Source: Streptomyces lanatus (GTDB lineage Bacteria; Actinomycetota; Actinomycetes; Streptomycetales; Streptomycetaceae). Taken from it: a stretch of DNA of 64,000 bases. This document shows, in pieces, positions 24,579 to 33,164 of this stretch. The translations under genes were made by a program, and so were the position numbers. Numbering within the stretch: the first letter of the stretch is position 1; each line of letters starts with the position of its first letter. The stretch covers positions 21,826-85,825 of the forward strand of contig NZ_BNBM01000030.1 in assembly GCF_014655715.1 (NCBI RefSeq). Direction: 5' to 3'. The notes below the pieces were generated by a model. The model ran no database searches. It worked only from the letters and a program-made list of their open reading frames with translations, and was not told the origin of the DNA.

Positions 24579-25401
24579 GGTCGTAATCCTGCGCCAAGGC
24601 CTCAATCAGGGCCAGGGACTTCTCCCGCGAGAGTGCGCAGGCCACGAGGAGATCGAACCTGAACCTTTGTTGGGCGACCGTGGCCGGGTCGTCCTCCAGC
24701 CGTCCGGTGCCGGGCCCCTCGTAGTAGACCAGCGGAGGAGCGTCCTCGAACTCCATTAGTTTCAGGGCGCCTTGAATCGCCGGGTGCGCTCCCTCGCTGA
24801 GCGGCACCACCTGCACGATTGCCCGGTTCCTGCGGGCCAGATCGGCGATGTGGCGCAGGGCCTCCGCCATCACCGTCCGGCCGCCGGTCTCCCGGCGCAA
24901 CGCCGCCTCGTCGAGCACCGTCCACAACACGGGCTTTGTTGGGTGGTCGAGCAGACGGATGCGCTCCATCCTGCCTTCCGTCCACTCCTCGATGGTCTCT
25001 TCCGTGGCGGTCGGGTCGTACGCGCGGTTCACGGCTCGTGCGTACGCCGGGGTCTGGAGCAGACCGGGGATGAGCAGCGGCGCGTACTGTCTGATCGCCG
25101 CAGCCTGCGCTTCGGCCTCCGCCGCCTCCGCGAAGTGGTCCTCATACTTCGACTTCGCTGCCGCCCCGCAGTTCCGCTCGAAGAACCCGTCCGTTTCCAG
25201 CACCTTGTCGATCAGCGGGGCCATGTCGGGCCGCAAACGCCGTGTGCCGGACTCCAGTTGGCCGACGAACGTGCCGCTCACGAACAGTTTCAGGCCCAAG
25301 GCCGCTTGGCTCAGACCCTTCTTCTCGCGGGCGTGACGTAATTCCGCGCCAAGCATGGCGCGCGGCGATGACGACGGATCAAGGTCCTTCGGTCCCGGCA
25401 T
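24562..25401 (-). CDS. XRE-family regulator with DUF5753 domain (WhiJ-like)
   Basis: A 279-aa protein. An N-terminal HTH lies at about residues 15-70 (LGAELRHAREKKGLSQAALGLKL and GTFVGQLESGTRRL). The C-terminal DUF5753 domain spans about 90-275 (YAPLLIPGLLQTPAYARAV, LWTVLDEAALRRETGG and IQVVPLSEGAHPAI-like segment). With its overlapping DUF397 partner this forms the standard Streptomyces pair affecting development and antibiotic timing. It is divergent from a small hypothetical gene. Confidence 0.9.
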   Translation of the reverse strand: MPGPKDLDPSSSPRAMLGAELRHAREKKGLSQAALGLKLFVSGTFVGQLESGTRRLRPDMAPLIDKVLETDGFFERNCGAAAKSKYEDHFAEAAEAEAQAAAIRQYAPLLIPGLLQTPAYARAVNRAYDPTATEETIEEWTEGRMERIRLLDHPTKPVLWTVLDEAALRRETGGRTVMAEALRHIADLARRNRAIVQVVPLSEGAHPAIQGALKLMEFEDAPPLVYYEGPGTGRLEDDPATVAQQRFRFDLLVACALSREKSLALIEALAQDYDHEENP

Positions 25402-25516
25402 GGCGGCTCCCGGTTGAACATCGCAGCTGTTGGTGCTCCCCGTCTGGCCAGGTTAGAGCCGTGACCGCCACGCTGTGTTGTGAATCGCAAACTATGCGTA
25501 GAGAGGTGAGTTGAGC

Positions 25517-25732
25517 GTGCGGTCGACTCAAGAAGTCGTGGCGTCCCTGCGAGAGGCGCTGAGTGACGTGGGTGTCGTGCTGCCGTCCCTGGGCGTGGAC
25601 CCGGTCACCGGGGCCAGTAAGGACCCGTACGCCTTGGTCCAGTTGGGCCGGTGCAACGTACGGACGGCCGAGCGGTTGGTCGCGGCGTTGCGTGGGGAGG
25701 CGATGGAGCCGGAGGGGAGACTGCCGCGTTAG
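25517..25732 (+). CDS. Small hypothetical protein
   Basis: A 71-aa protein (MRSTQEVVASLREALSDVGV onward) divergent from the XRE regulator. It appears helical and acidic in the first half, with a Leu/Val pattern typical of small interaction proteins, and ends RTAERLVAALRGEAMEPEGR. Similar small proteins accompany XRE/DUF397 loci in Streptomyces, but I recognise no named family. GTG 25517 is used; TTG 25511, nearer the GAGAGG site, would add two residues. Confidence 0.62.
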   Translation: MRSTQEVVASLREALSDVGVVLPSLGVDPVTGASKDPYALVQLGRCNVRTAERLVAALRGEAMEPEGRLPR

Positions 25733-25737
25733 CCCTG

Positions 25738-26706
25738 CTATTTGCCCGGGAGGAGCGCCAGGGCCTCGGTCATGCGTTTCCAGCCGCCTGTCACGGTCCC
25801 TCCGATGGCCGCGCCGAGCGCGATGAGGACTGCTTGGGGGAATGCCGGCAGGCCGAGGGGGCGGGCGGCGGTCCAGGCGGCGAGCCCTCCGCCGGCGATG
25901 GCCGTGATCACCAGCACCATGTGGGCCGACTCCATACGGGCGTTGCGGGTGAGGGACACCGGCTCGACCCCCTCCAGTTCCTCCTCGGGGAGAAGGCTGC
26001 CGACCCGGCCCTCGGCGTACCGTTCGCCGATCGTCACGAGTTTGCGGGCGAGTTCCGGGAGCGCGGTGTCCGGGGCGATGTCCAGCCGGTACAGGTCGTT
26101 CCGGAGGGCACCGGCGACTTGGGCGGCATGCCGGCGGGCGGCAGTGTGCCGTACGGAGTAGGCGGACATGGTGCGGCGGGTGCGGCTCGCGCGCAGCAGC
26201 CATCGCTCTATCTGGCGGTGCAGGCGGTCGAGTTCGCGCAGCTGCTTCGGCCTCTCGGCGTCGGTGGCGGCGTGGGCGCCGGCGCAGACGATGACCGCGG
26301 TGGTGGTCAGCTGGATCAGCCGGTTGCGGGTGGTGGCGCCGCCCGCCGGGGTCCGGTCCATCACCGCGATCATCGCCGAGCCCGCCACCACCATGGTCAA
26401 GATGGCCGCACCCACGGAGCCCACCGGGGCGTACGCCGGGGCCGTGCCGTGCAGCCAACGGCCCACCGCGGCTGCCGAGGCGAACGAACCGATGGCGATG
26501 AGGCACAACACCACTGACCACAGGGAATCGACGAGTGTCTCCTTTACCGTTTCCCTGATCACCGTTCGGGTCAGCGGGGCTTCCGCGGGCTCGACGAGGG
26601 ACAGGCGGTCGAGCGACGTATCGAAGGCGGCGAGTTTCTGGGCCGCCGCTTCTCTCCGCCGTTGTACCTCCGCGCGTGCCCAGTCTTCCGCCATGGGATC
26701 GGACAA
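25738..26706 (-). CDS. Membrane protein of unknown function
   Basis: A 322-aa protein with four likely transmembrane helices: SLWSVVLCLIAIGSFASAAA, VGAAILTMVVAGSAMIAVM, and two near the C-terminus (MVLVITAIAGGGLAAWTAA and AVLIALGAAIGGTVTGG). Between them is a basic soluble region of about 100 residues. The TTG at 26704-26706 is chosen because GGGAGG lies 8 nt upstream; ATG 26694 is the alternative. It follows the aldo/keto reductase by 23 bp and may be the last gene of the sigma/ABC operon. Family not recognised. Confidence 0.7.
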   Translation of the reverse strand: MSDPMAEDWARAEVQRRREAAAQKLAAFDTSLDRLSLVEPAEAPLTRTVIRETVKETLVDSLWSVVLCLIAIGSFASAAAVGRWLHGTAPAYAPVGSVGAAILTMVVAGSAMIAVMDRTPAGGATTRNRLIQLTTTAVIVCAGAHAATDAERPKQLRELDRLHRQIERWLLRASRTRRTMSAYSVRHTAARRHAAQVAGALRNDLYRLDIAPDTALPELARKLVTIGERYAEGRVGSLLPEEELEGVEPVSLTRNARMESAHMVLVITAIAGGGLAAWTAARPLGLPAFPQAVLIALGAAIGGTVTGGWKRMTEALALLPGK

Positions 26707-26729
26707 GGCAGCCACCTCCCGAGCCGTCG

Positions 26730-27563
26730 TCAGCCGTTCAGTCGCTCGTACTGTTCCCGCGTCAGCCGTACGGCATCCGCCGCCACGTTCTCCTCCAGGT
26801 GCGCCACGCTCCCCGTGCCCGGGATCGGGACGATCACCGGGGAGTGGGCGAGGAGCCAGGCGAGGGCGACCTGGGTGGGTGTGGCGTCGAGTTCCTTGGC
26901 GATCGCGGCGATGTCCGCGGACCGTCCGCCCGACTGGCCCGCTGCCGCCGGCCGCCAGGGCAGGAAGGCGATCCGGGCCTCCTCGCACGCGGTCAGTACG
27001 GGCTCGTGCTCGCGGTCGAGGATGTTGTAGCGGTTCTGGACGCTGGCGATGTCCACGACGGCGCGGGCGGCGGCGAGTTCGTCGACGGTGACCTCGGAGA
27101 GGCCGATGTGGCGGATCTTGCCCTCGGCGCGCAGGTCGCGGAGGGCGCCGAGCTGGTCGGGGAGGGGGACGTCCGGGTCGAGGCGGTGGAGCTGGAGCAG
27201 GTCGATGTGGTCGAGGCGGAGGCGGAGCAGGGCCTCGTCGACCTGGGCGCGGAGGTCGGCGGGGTCGCCCGCGTGGCGCCAGCCCTCGCCGGTGGTGGTG
27301 TGGCGGATGCCGACCTTCGTGGCCAGTACGAGGTCGGCCGGGTACGGGTGCAGGGCCTCGGCGAGGAGATCCTCGTTGGCGCCCCAGCCGTAGAGGTGGG
27401 CGGTGTCGATGAGGGTGACGCCGAGTTCGACGGCGCGCCGGGCGACCGCGACGCACCTGGTGCGGTTCTCGGCGGTCTCCGGCCGCAGATGCATCGCCCC
27501 GAAGCCGAGGCGTCGTACGTCCAGTTCGCCGCCGATGCGGTACGTCGTGCCCGGTGCCGTCAT
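26730..27563 (-). CDS. Aldo/keto reductase
   Basis: A 277-aa NADPH-dependent TIM-barrel reductase. The tetrad is visible: Asp in LIDTAHLYGWG, Tyr in the same segment, Lys in VLATKVG and His in LLQLHRLDPD. The cofactor-binding end has VPIPGTGSVAHLEENV. Substrates are carbonyl compounds of unknown identity. The start overlaps the preceding membrane-protein stop by 4 nt (ATGA), so it belongs to the same operon although its function looks unrelated to the transporter. Confidence 0.92.
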   Translation of the reverse strand: MTAPGTTYRIGGELDVRRLGFGAMHLRPETAENRTRCVAVARRAVELGVTLIDTAHLYGWGANEDLLAEALHPYPADLVLATKVGIRHTTTGEGWRHAGDPADLRAQVDEALLRLRLDHIDLLQLHRLDPDVPLPDQLGALRDLRAEGKIRHIGLSEVTVDELAAARAVVDIASVQNRYNILDREHEPVLTACEEARIAFLPWRPAAAGQSGGRSADIAAIAKELDATPTQVALAWLLAHSPVIVPIPGTGSVAHLEENVAADAVRLTREQYERLNG

Positions 27564-28225
27564 GTGGTCACGCTAACAGGGGAGTTGAGCCGGGGCCTTT
27601 CCTGTAGGAGTACGGCCGTGAGGCCCGCCGCGACGGTCAGAGCCGAGGCCCAGAGCCAGCGGGACGCGTGCCATGACTCGCCGTACGGCACGGCGAACAG
27701 CTGCTCCCGGGCGGGGCTCAGGGCGAGGGCGAGGGGCAGCAGGACGCTGCCCGGCGCGGCCAGGGCGCTGCCGCGTTCCCCGCCGGAGCGGCGCAGGCCG
27801 AGCGCGGACAGCAGGATCGTGGCCGTGGCCAACGCGGCTGCCTCCAGGGCCAGTCCGGGCAGCGGCAGCGCGATCCGGTCGTACGGGTGCATCGCGGCCC
27901 GGAGTAAGAGTGCGCACGTCGTCCAGGTCATGGCCGACGGCACGCACACCAGCGCCAGCCGCAGCAGCCGCCGTACCGTCGCCGGGAACGGCACTGTCGC
28001 GGTCGTGTCGGCCGCCGGGTCGTCCAGCGCGAACGCGACGGGGAAGACGCACAGCACCGCCGCCACGCGCAGCAGCAGGGCGGCGTCGCCCGGTGCGAGG
28101 TGGGTGGAGAGCGCGAGCGGGAGGACGGCGACCGCCAGGGGCGTGGCCGTGCCCAGTGCCATCGGTGTCCGGGGCGTGAGGCGGAGCAGGTGCGGTACCA
28201 AGGCGGTGGTCAGCGGGCCGCGCAC
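27560..28225 (-). CDS. Hydrophobic membrane protein, probable ABC transporter subunit
   Basis: A 221-aa protein with about six hydrophobic segments, for example PMALGTATPLAVAVLPLAL, ALLLRVAAVLCVFPVAFAL and ALATATILLSALGL. It begins at GTG 28225, overlapping the end of the large permease by 16 bp, and ends in a 4-nt overlap with the aldo/keto reductase. Position right after the permease and ATPase genes makes it likely to be the second membrane component of the same exporter. Confidence 0.72.
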   Translation of the reverse strand: MRGPLTTALVPHLLRLTPRTPMALGTATPLAVAVLPLALSTHLAPGDAALLLRVAAVLCVFPVAFALDDPAADTTATVPFPATVRRLLRLALVCVPSAMTWTTCALLLRAAMHPYDRIALPLPGLALEAAALATATILLSALGLRRSGGERGSALAAPGSVLLPLALALSPAREQLFAVPYGESWHASRWLWASALTVAAGLTAVLLQERPRLNSPVSVTT

Positions 28226-29748
28226 AGGGTGCCCTCCGAAGCCTGCTCGGCGTTCGCGGGCGCCGATACGCCCAGCAGCCGCGCGGCTCGTTCGGTGCTC
28301 GTACGGTCGTCCGTGAGGGCGGGCCAGGACGACTTCAGGCGGTCGCCGACCTCGGCCGTGGGCCGGTCGAGCAGGTCGAGGACGACCCGGACCTCGGGGT
28401 CGCTGACGGACAGGGCCTGGGACGACTCCAGCGTGGTGAGCGTGACGCCGCCGAAGCTGCGCCGGTCCAGGGAGCGCAGGGCGTCGGCTGTCTCCGGGGT
28501 CGCCTGCGCCGCGAGCCAGAGCACCGTCACGGCGCGGGCCCGGCACAGCATCGATCCGGTCGGTGCGCCTTCCCGGCCGGGGCCGGAGACCACGCGGTCG
28601 GCGAACCGCACCGCGAAGGACAGCATTTCGCCGCCGCCGATGTCGTCCGTGCCCCACCCGGTGCCGACGGTGACGGCACCGGGTGTGCGGTGCCGGGTGT
28701 CGTCCTGCGCCCACGCCTGAAGCGGCGGCGTGGCCGATACGCCCTCGCCGCCACCGGCGAGGAAGAGCCGTTGGCGTACCGCGTACGGACCGGTCCGCTC
28801 GGCGGCCGGAACTCTCCCGAGGATGCCGTCGGTGACCCGCCGCCAGTCCTCGGCGCGGTTCAGGAACTCGGGGAACGCGCAGAACGTGACCTGCCCGGCG
28901 ACCCGGCAGCGCTGCCGGTCTCCCGGGTGCCGCTCGGCGTCCGCACGGCGGGCGGCGAGGTCGTCGGGAAGCGGGCGGTACTGCACGGCGCCGGTCACGA
29001 CGGCCGTGGCGACCAGCAGGACCAGGGCCGCTCGTGCCGGGAGCGGGCGCGCTCCGGAGCGGAGCAGGGCCAGCAGGACCAGTACGCCGGTCACGGCGGC
29101 CAGATAGGCGAGATGGGTCAGCGCCGGGCGGTGCATCAGACCGGCGGGCAGCGGTGCCGCGAACTCGCTCTCCACGCCGACCGGGCCCACCCACTTCATG
29201 CCGCGTGCGCCCAGCGCGCTGCTCAGGACCAGAGCGCCGAGGAACAGCACCGCGAAGGGGCCCGCCGTGGCCGACGGCGTGAAGCGGGCGAGCGCCACCC
29301 CGGCACAGCCGGCGAGGAGGACCACTACCGGGCCGGTGACGAGTTCGACCGGCGACGGGCTGCCCACGGCGGTCGGCGCCGTCGCGGCGTAGAGGATCCG
29401 GGCCCCCGTCAGCACGGCGGCCACCAATGCCGGCGGGACGGCGGCGGCGAGGTGGGCGAGCGTCCTGCGCCACAAGGGCAGCGCGAGCACCTCGCACAGC
29501 GGCTGTGCGCCGTGCCGGTGCATCCGGGTGGCCGCGAGGTTCGTCCCGATCAGCGCACCCACGGCCGGGAGGAGCAGCGTCACCTGGGTGTAGCGGTCCT
29601 CGTCCTGGAGCACCGGGTACTGGCCGCTCCATCCCTCGCTCCACGCCTCGTACGCCCAGAGCGCGGCATACAGCAACACGGCGACCAGGAACGCCGGATG
29701 CCGCAGCGCCCGCGCCGACTCGACGCGTGCCATGGCCCTGGCGCTCAT
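28210..29748 (-). CDS. ABC transporter permease with large extracytoplasmic or soluble C-terminus
   Basis: A 512-aa protein. The first 270 residues contain about six transmembrane helices (for example PAFLVAVLLYAALWAYEAW, VTLLLPAVGALIGTNLAA, GPFAVLFLGALVLSSALG). The remaining 240 residues are soluble, with two cysteine pairs (CRVAGQVTFC), and resemble no domain I can name. It overlaps the ATPase gene by ATGA and the next membrane gene by 16 bp, so it is part of the same exporter. Confidence 0.82.
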   Translation of the reverse strand: MSARAMARVESARALRHPAFLVAVLLYAALWAYEAWSEGWSGQYPVLQDEDRYTQVTLLLPAVGALIGTNLAATRMHRHGAQPLCEVLALPLWRRTLAHLAAAVPPALVAAVLTGARILYAATAPTAVGSPSPVELVTGPVVVLLAGCAGVALARFTPSATAGPFAVLFLGALVLSSALGARGMKWVGPVGVESEFAAPLPAGLMHRPALTHLAYLAAVTGVLVLLALLRSGARPLPARAALVLLVATAVVTGAVQYRPLPDDLAARRADAERHPGDRQRCRVAGQVTFCAFPEFLNRAEDWRRVTDGILGRVPAAERTGPYAVRQRLFLAGGGEGVSATPPLQAWAQDDTRHRTPGAVTVGTGWGTDDIGGGEMLSFAVRFADRVVSGPGREGAPTGSMLCRARAVTVLWLAAQATPETADALRSLDRRSFGGVTLTTLESSQALSVSDPEVRVVLDLLDRPTAEVGDRLKSSWPALTDDRTSTERAARLLGVSAPANAEQASEGTLCAAR

Positions 29749-30665
29749 GCCGCGTCCGCCGGTGTCCGGTCGCCGTCACCGTCGCCGTTACGGTCGCCAT
29801 CACCGTCGCCGTCGAGGAGCAGGAGGTAGCCGTCCTCGATGGTCGGCTCGACCAGTGACGCGCCCGTCGGCGGGACGCCGATGTTGCGGAACGTGCCGAC
29901 GCCGGTGCGCCAGGCGGCGAGGGCGCCGGGTGCGCGTTCGCCGCTGCTCCAGACCCGGCCCCGGGCCAGCAGGGCGAGTTCGGCCGGGGTGCCCTGGAAC
30001 CTCACGGTGCCGTGGTCGAGTACGACGACCTTGTGGCAGAGGGCCGCCACGTCCTCCGTCTGATGCGTCGACAGCAGCACGGTCCTGCCCTCGCCGAGTC
30101 CGGCGATGAGTTCACGGAAGCGCAGCCGCTGCTCGGGGTCGAGCCCCACGGTCGGCTCGTCGAGGATCAGCAGCTCCGGGTCGCCGACGATGGCGGCCGC
30201 AAGGCCGACACGCTGCCGCATACCGCCGGACAGCTTCCGGATACGTCGGCCGCGGTCGGCGGTCAGACCGACCTCCGCCAGCACCCTGCGGGCCTCGGTG
30301 CGCCGGGCCTGACGGTCGCTGATCTCCTTGAGGATGCCGACGTAGTCGATGAAGTCGTACGCGGTGAAGTGGGAGGGCAGCCCCGGGTTCTGCGGGAGGT
30401 AGCCGAGGCGTCGGCGCAGGGCCTGCCTGCCGGTGGGTGTGAGGGGGTCGAGGCCCAGGACGGACAGCGTGCCCGTGTCCGGGGTGCTCGCCGTGGCCAG
30501 GGTGCGGAGCAGGGTGGTCTTGCCTGCGCCGTTGGGCCCCAGCAGGCCGGTCACTCCCCGCCCCAGGGACAGGGACACTTCGCGGAGTGCCGTGCGGCGT
30601 CCGTAGCGCACGCCGACGCGGTCCAATCCGACCTGCTGTGCCGCGGAACGTTCCTCGGATTCCAT
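29745..30665 (-). CDS. ABC transporter ATP-binding protein
   Basis: A 306-aa ATPase with Walker A GPNGAGKTT (about 44-52), Q-loop LGYLPQNPGL, signature LSGGMRQRVGLAAA, Walker B LLILDEPTVGLDP and the H-loop STHQTEDV. The C-terminus carries an unusual acidic low-complexity tail, DGDGDGDRNGDGDGD, coded by a short hexamer-like DNA repeat near 29765-29820. It starts at ATG 30665, overlapping the anti-sigma-like gene stop by one base (TAATG), and powers the exporter formed by the next two products. Confidence 0.93.
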   Translation of the reverse strand: MESEERSAAQQVGLDRVGVRYGRRTALREVSLSLGRGVTGLLGPNGAGKTTLLRTLATASTPDTGTLSVLGLDPLTPTGRQALRRRLGYLPQNPGLPSHFTAYDFIDYVGILKEISDRQARRTEARRVLAEVGLTADRGRRIRKLSGGMRQRVGLAAAIVGDPELLILDEPTVGLDPEQRLRFRELIAGLGEGRTVLLSTHQTEDVAALCHKVVVLDHGTVRFQGTPAELALLARGRVWSSGERAPGALAAWRTGVGTFRNIGVPPTGASLVEPTIEDGYLLLLDGDGDGDRNGDGDGDRTPADAA

Positions 30666-31522
30666 TACGCCAGTCCCCTTCTGTCGAATCCGTCGCGCAG
30701 CACGATGAGCGCGCCGACGCCCAGCAAGGTCACGGCCGCCATGCCCAGTTGCGTCCCCGGGAGGAGCAGGCGGGTCGCCGCGGGCAGGGCCGTGTTGTAG
30801 GTGGCGACGAGCCAGCCGGCCCAGGCCGCGAGCGTCAAGGTGATGGCCGGCAGGGCGTCCATGCGACTCGACAGGGCGAGGCAGACCGCCGTCAGCATGA
30901 GCGACGGGACGAGCCAGCCGAGCGTGTACGGGAACGGCAGCGGCAGGCCCACGGCACCCGCGGCGCTCAGCACCAGACTCAGCACCTGCACCGCGGCCGC
31001 CCGCAGCAGCACGACGCGGAAACCGCCCAGCGGCGAGACCGCCAGCCATACGTACGCCGGGTCGAAGCGCCGCCCGGTGACCGCGACGACGCCGATGGCC
31101 GACAGGGCCGGTACCAGCGCGAAGAACAGCAGGGGCGCCGAGGCCGACTCGCTCCAGCGCGCGGCGGCCACGGTCAGCAGGACCAGCAGGGCGGCGCCGC
31201 CCCACCAGGACCAGCGCAGCGCGGGCATCGCGGCACACAGCCGGGCGGCGTCCTCCGGGACTCCCAGGCGCAGCGCGCAGCGTTCCAGCTGGCTCCGTGT
31301 CGGTTCGTCGGTGGCGAGGTCGATCCGCTCCCACAGGGAGGACAACTCCGCCTCGTCCGCGAGGAGGGGGGACAGCCGCGCACGGCACTCGGCGCACCGG
31401 TCCACATGGGCCTCGACGAGGTCCCTGGACTCGGGGGAGAGCGGCCGGGTGGCGTAGGCCTGGAGCAGGCCCGTGTTGAGATGCCGCCCCGGATCCCCCG
31501 CCGTTTCGTCGTACGTCCTCAC
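30665..31522 (-). CDS. Zinc-binding anti-sigma-like domain fused to a six-helix membrane domain
   Basis: A 285-aa protein. Residues about 15-60 contain HVDRCAECRARL, the HxxxCxxC motif of ZAS-type anti-sigma factors. Residues about 95-280 contain six transmembrane helices (ALLVLLTVAAARW, LLFFALVPALSAIGVVAV, GWLVPSLMLTAVCLAL and others). The GTG start overlaps the sigma-factor stop (GTGA). By position and motif it should hold the ECF factor at the membrane; the multi-helix domain also resembles an ABC permease, so it may couple sensing to the exporter. Confidence 0.82.
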   Translation of the reverse strand: MRTYDETAGDPGRHLNTGLLQAYATRPLSPESRDLVEAHVDRCAECRARLSPLLADEAELSSLWERIDLATDEPTRSQLERCALRLGVPEDAARLCAAMPALRWSWWGGAALLVLLTVAAARWSESASAPLLFFALVPALSAIGVVAVTGRRFDPAYVWLAVSPLGGFRVVLLRAAAVQVLSLVLSAAGAVGLPLPFPYTLGWLVPSLMLTAVCLALSSRMDALPAITLTLAAWAGWLVATYNTALPAATRLLLPGTQLGMAAVTLLGVGALIVLRDGFDRRGLA

Positions 31523-32115
31523 AGCGCCCGCCTCCCTCTTCCTCTTCCCGTTCCTGTCAGTCGTTCCTTGAGCAGCCTTCTGGCCCGGGAGGCACGGGAC
31601 TTGACCGTTCCGGCGGGGATGCTCAGGCGCTCGGCGGTCTCCTGGACCGTCAGTCCTTCGAGCGCCGTGGCCCGGACGACGGCCCTGAGATCGGCGGGCA
31701 GGAACTCCACGGCGGCCAGCGCGCCGTCGCCCAGCTCCGCCATGAGCTCGTCCTCCGCGGAGACCGCGTGGCGTCCCGGCAGGCCCGCGAGGCGGCGCAG
31801 GAGGCGGCCCCGCCGTTCCTGCGCCCGCTGCGCGTCGATCAGCCGACGCAGCCCGACGCGCCACAACCACCCGCTGACGTTGCCGACTTGGCCGAGAGGT
31901 CCGGTGCTCCGGCGTCGCTCACGCCGCCGCCAGACCTCCACGAAGACGTCCTGGACGACCTCGTCCACGAGGACGGAATCGGCGCACCGTTGCCGCAACC
32001 GCCCCCTGAGCCAGGGCGCGAACCGGCGGAACAGCTCCTCGAACGCGGCCCTGTCCCCCTCGGCCACCGCGTCCAGGAGCTCGGCATCGCTCCGCGCACC
32101 CCGTCGTTCGGACAT
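31519..32115 (-). CDS. ECF-family RNA polymerase sigma factor
   Basis: A 198-aa sigma factor. Region 2 includes LLDAVAEGDRAAFEELFRRFAP and VVQDVFVEVWRRR; region 4 includes ALEGLTVQETAERLSIPAGT followed by VKSRASRARRLLKE. ATG 32115 (MSERRGARSDAELL) follows a GAGGGGG site and is preferred over an in-frame ATG 13 codons upstream. It leads an operon with overlapping anti-sigma, ATPase, permease and further genes, and so probably controls its own transporter operon. Confidence 0.92.
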   Translation of the reverse strand: MSERRGARSDAELLDAVAEGDRAAFEELFRRFAPWLRGRLRQRCADSVLVDEVVQDVFVEVWRRRERRRSTGPLGQVGNVSGWLWRVGLRRLIDAQRAQERRGRLLRRLAGLPGRHAVSAEDELMAELGDGALAAVEFLPADLRAVVRATALEGLTVQETAERLSIPAGTVKSRASRARRLLKERLTGTGRGRGRRAL

Positions 32116-32181
32116 CACACCCCCTCGTCGAATCGAGGGCGGTGCCCGGTTCACCCGTGGAGTGTGACCTGCGTCATATGG

Positions 32182-33117
32182 TCAGGTCCCGGCCGCACTC
32201 AGCGCCATCCGGAGATGACCGTCCGCCGCCGCCAGAAGCGCGTTCGCCGTGGCCCCGTCCACATCGGCCAGCACGATCAGGATCGCCGTCTTCACCTCGC
32301 CGCCCGCCTCGGTCAGGGCGTGCTCGATGGCGGCGTCGTCCGCGCCGGTGGCGAGGGCGACGATACGGCGGGAGCGGGCGCGCAGCTTGTCGTTGGAGGC
32401 GCGGACGTCGACCATGAGGTTCCCGTAGGTCTTGCCGAGCCGGATCATCGTGATCGTCGACAGCATGTTGAGGACGATCTTCTGCGCGGTGCCGGCCTTG
32501 AGCCGGGTCGAGCCGGTCAGCAGCTCGGGGCCCACGACGATCTCGATGCCGTGCTCGGCGGCGGAGGCGAGGGCGCTGCCCGGATTGCAGGACAGCCCGA
32601 TCGTCAACGCGCCCTGCGCACAGGCGTGTTCGACCGCGCCGATCGCGTACGGGGTGCGGCCCGAGGCCGAGATGCCGACCACCGAGTCGGCGGGCGTGAG
32701 CGCGAGGGCGTCCAGGTCGGCGCGGGCGAGGTCCGCCGAGTCCTCGGCACCCTCGACCGAGGTGACCATCGCGTCCGGGCCGCCCGCGATGAGGCCGACG
32801 ACCTGGGTGGGGGTCGTGTTGAAGGTGGGCGGACATTCGGAGGCGTCGAGGACACCGAGGCGGCCGGCGGTGCCTGCACCGGCGTAGATCAGCCGCCCAC
32901 CGCGTGCCATGCGCTCGGCGATGGCGTCGATGGCGGCGGCGATGTCGGGGAGGCGCGAGGCCACGGCGGCGGGTACGGAGGCATCCTCGCCGTTCATGAG
33001 CCGGGCGATGTCGAGGGTGGGGAGCTGATCGATCTCGGCGAGCTCGGGCCGGAAGGCCTCGGTGGGGAGGGAGTCGAGCTGGGCGCGGAGGTCGCGGGGG
33101 GTGGATGCGGAGGTCAT
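32182..33117 (-). CDS. murQ: N-acetylmuramic acid 6-phosphate etherase MurQ
   Basis: A 311-aa SIS-domain enzyme that removes lactate from MurNAc-6-P to give GlcNAc-6-P during cell-wall recycling. Family motifs are GGRLIYAGAGTAGRLGVLDA, SECPPTFNTTP, AGGPDAMVTSVEGAEDS (with the catalytic-type glutamates), GISASGRTPYAIGA and LLTGSTRLKAGTAQKIVLNM. It follows an RpiR-type regulator in the same direction. The product enters the NagA pathway coded at 7.4-9.6 kb. Confidence 0.95.
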   Translation of the reverse strand: MTSASTPRDLRAQLDSLPTEAFRPELAEIDQLPTLDIARLMNGEDASVPAAVASRLPDIAAAIDAIAERMARGGRLIYAGAGTAGRLGVLDASECPPTFNTTPTQVVGLIAGGPDAMVTSVEGAEDSADLARADLDALALTPADSVVGISASGRTPYAIGAVEHACAQGALTIGLSCNPGSALASAAEHGIEIVVGPELLTGSTRLKAGTAQKIVLNMLSTITMIRLGKTYGNLMVDVRASNDKLRARSRRIVALATGADDAAIEHALTEAGGEVKTAILIVLADVDGATANALLAAADGHLRMALSAAGT

Positions 33118-33164
33118 GAGGCAGACGGCTCTTTCGGAGTTTCCAGTGCGGTGACGTACCTCTA

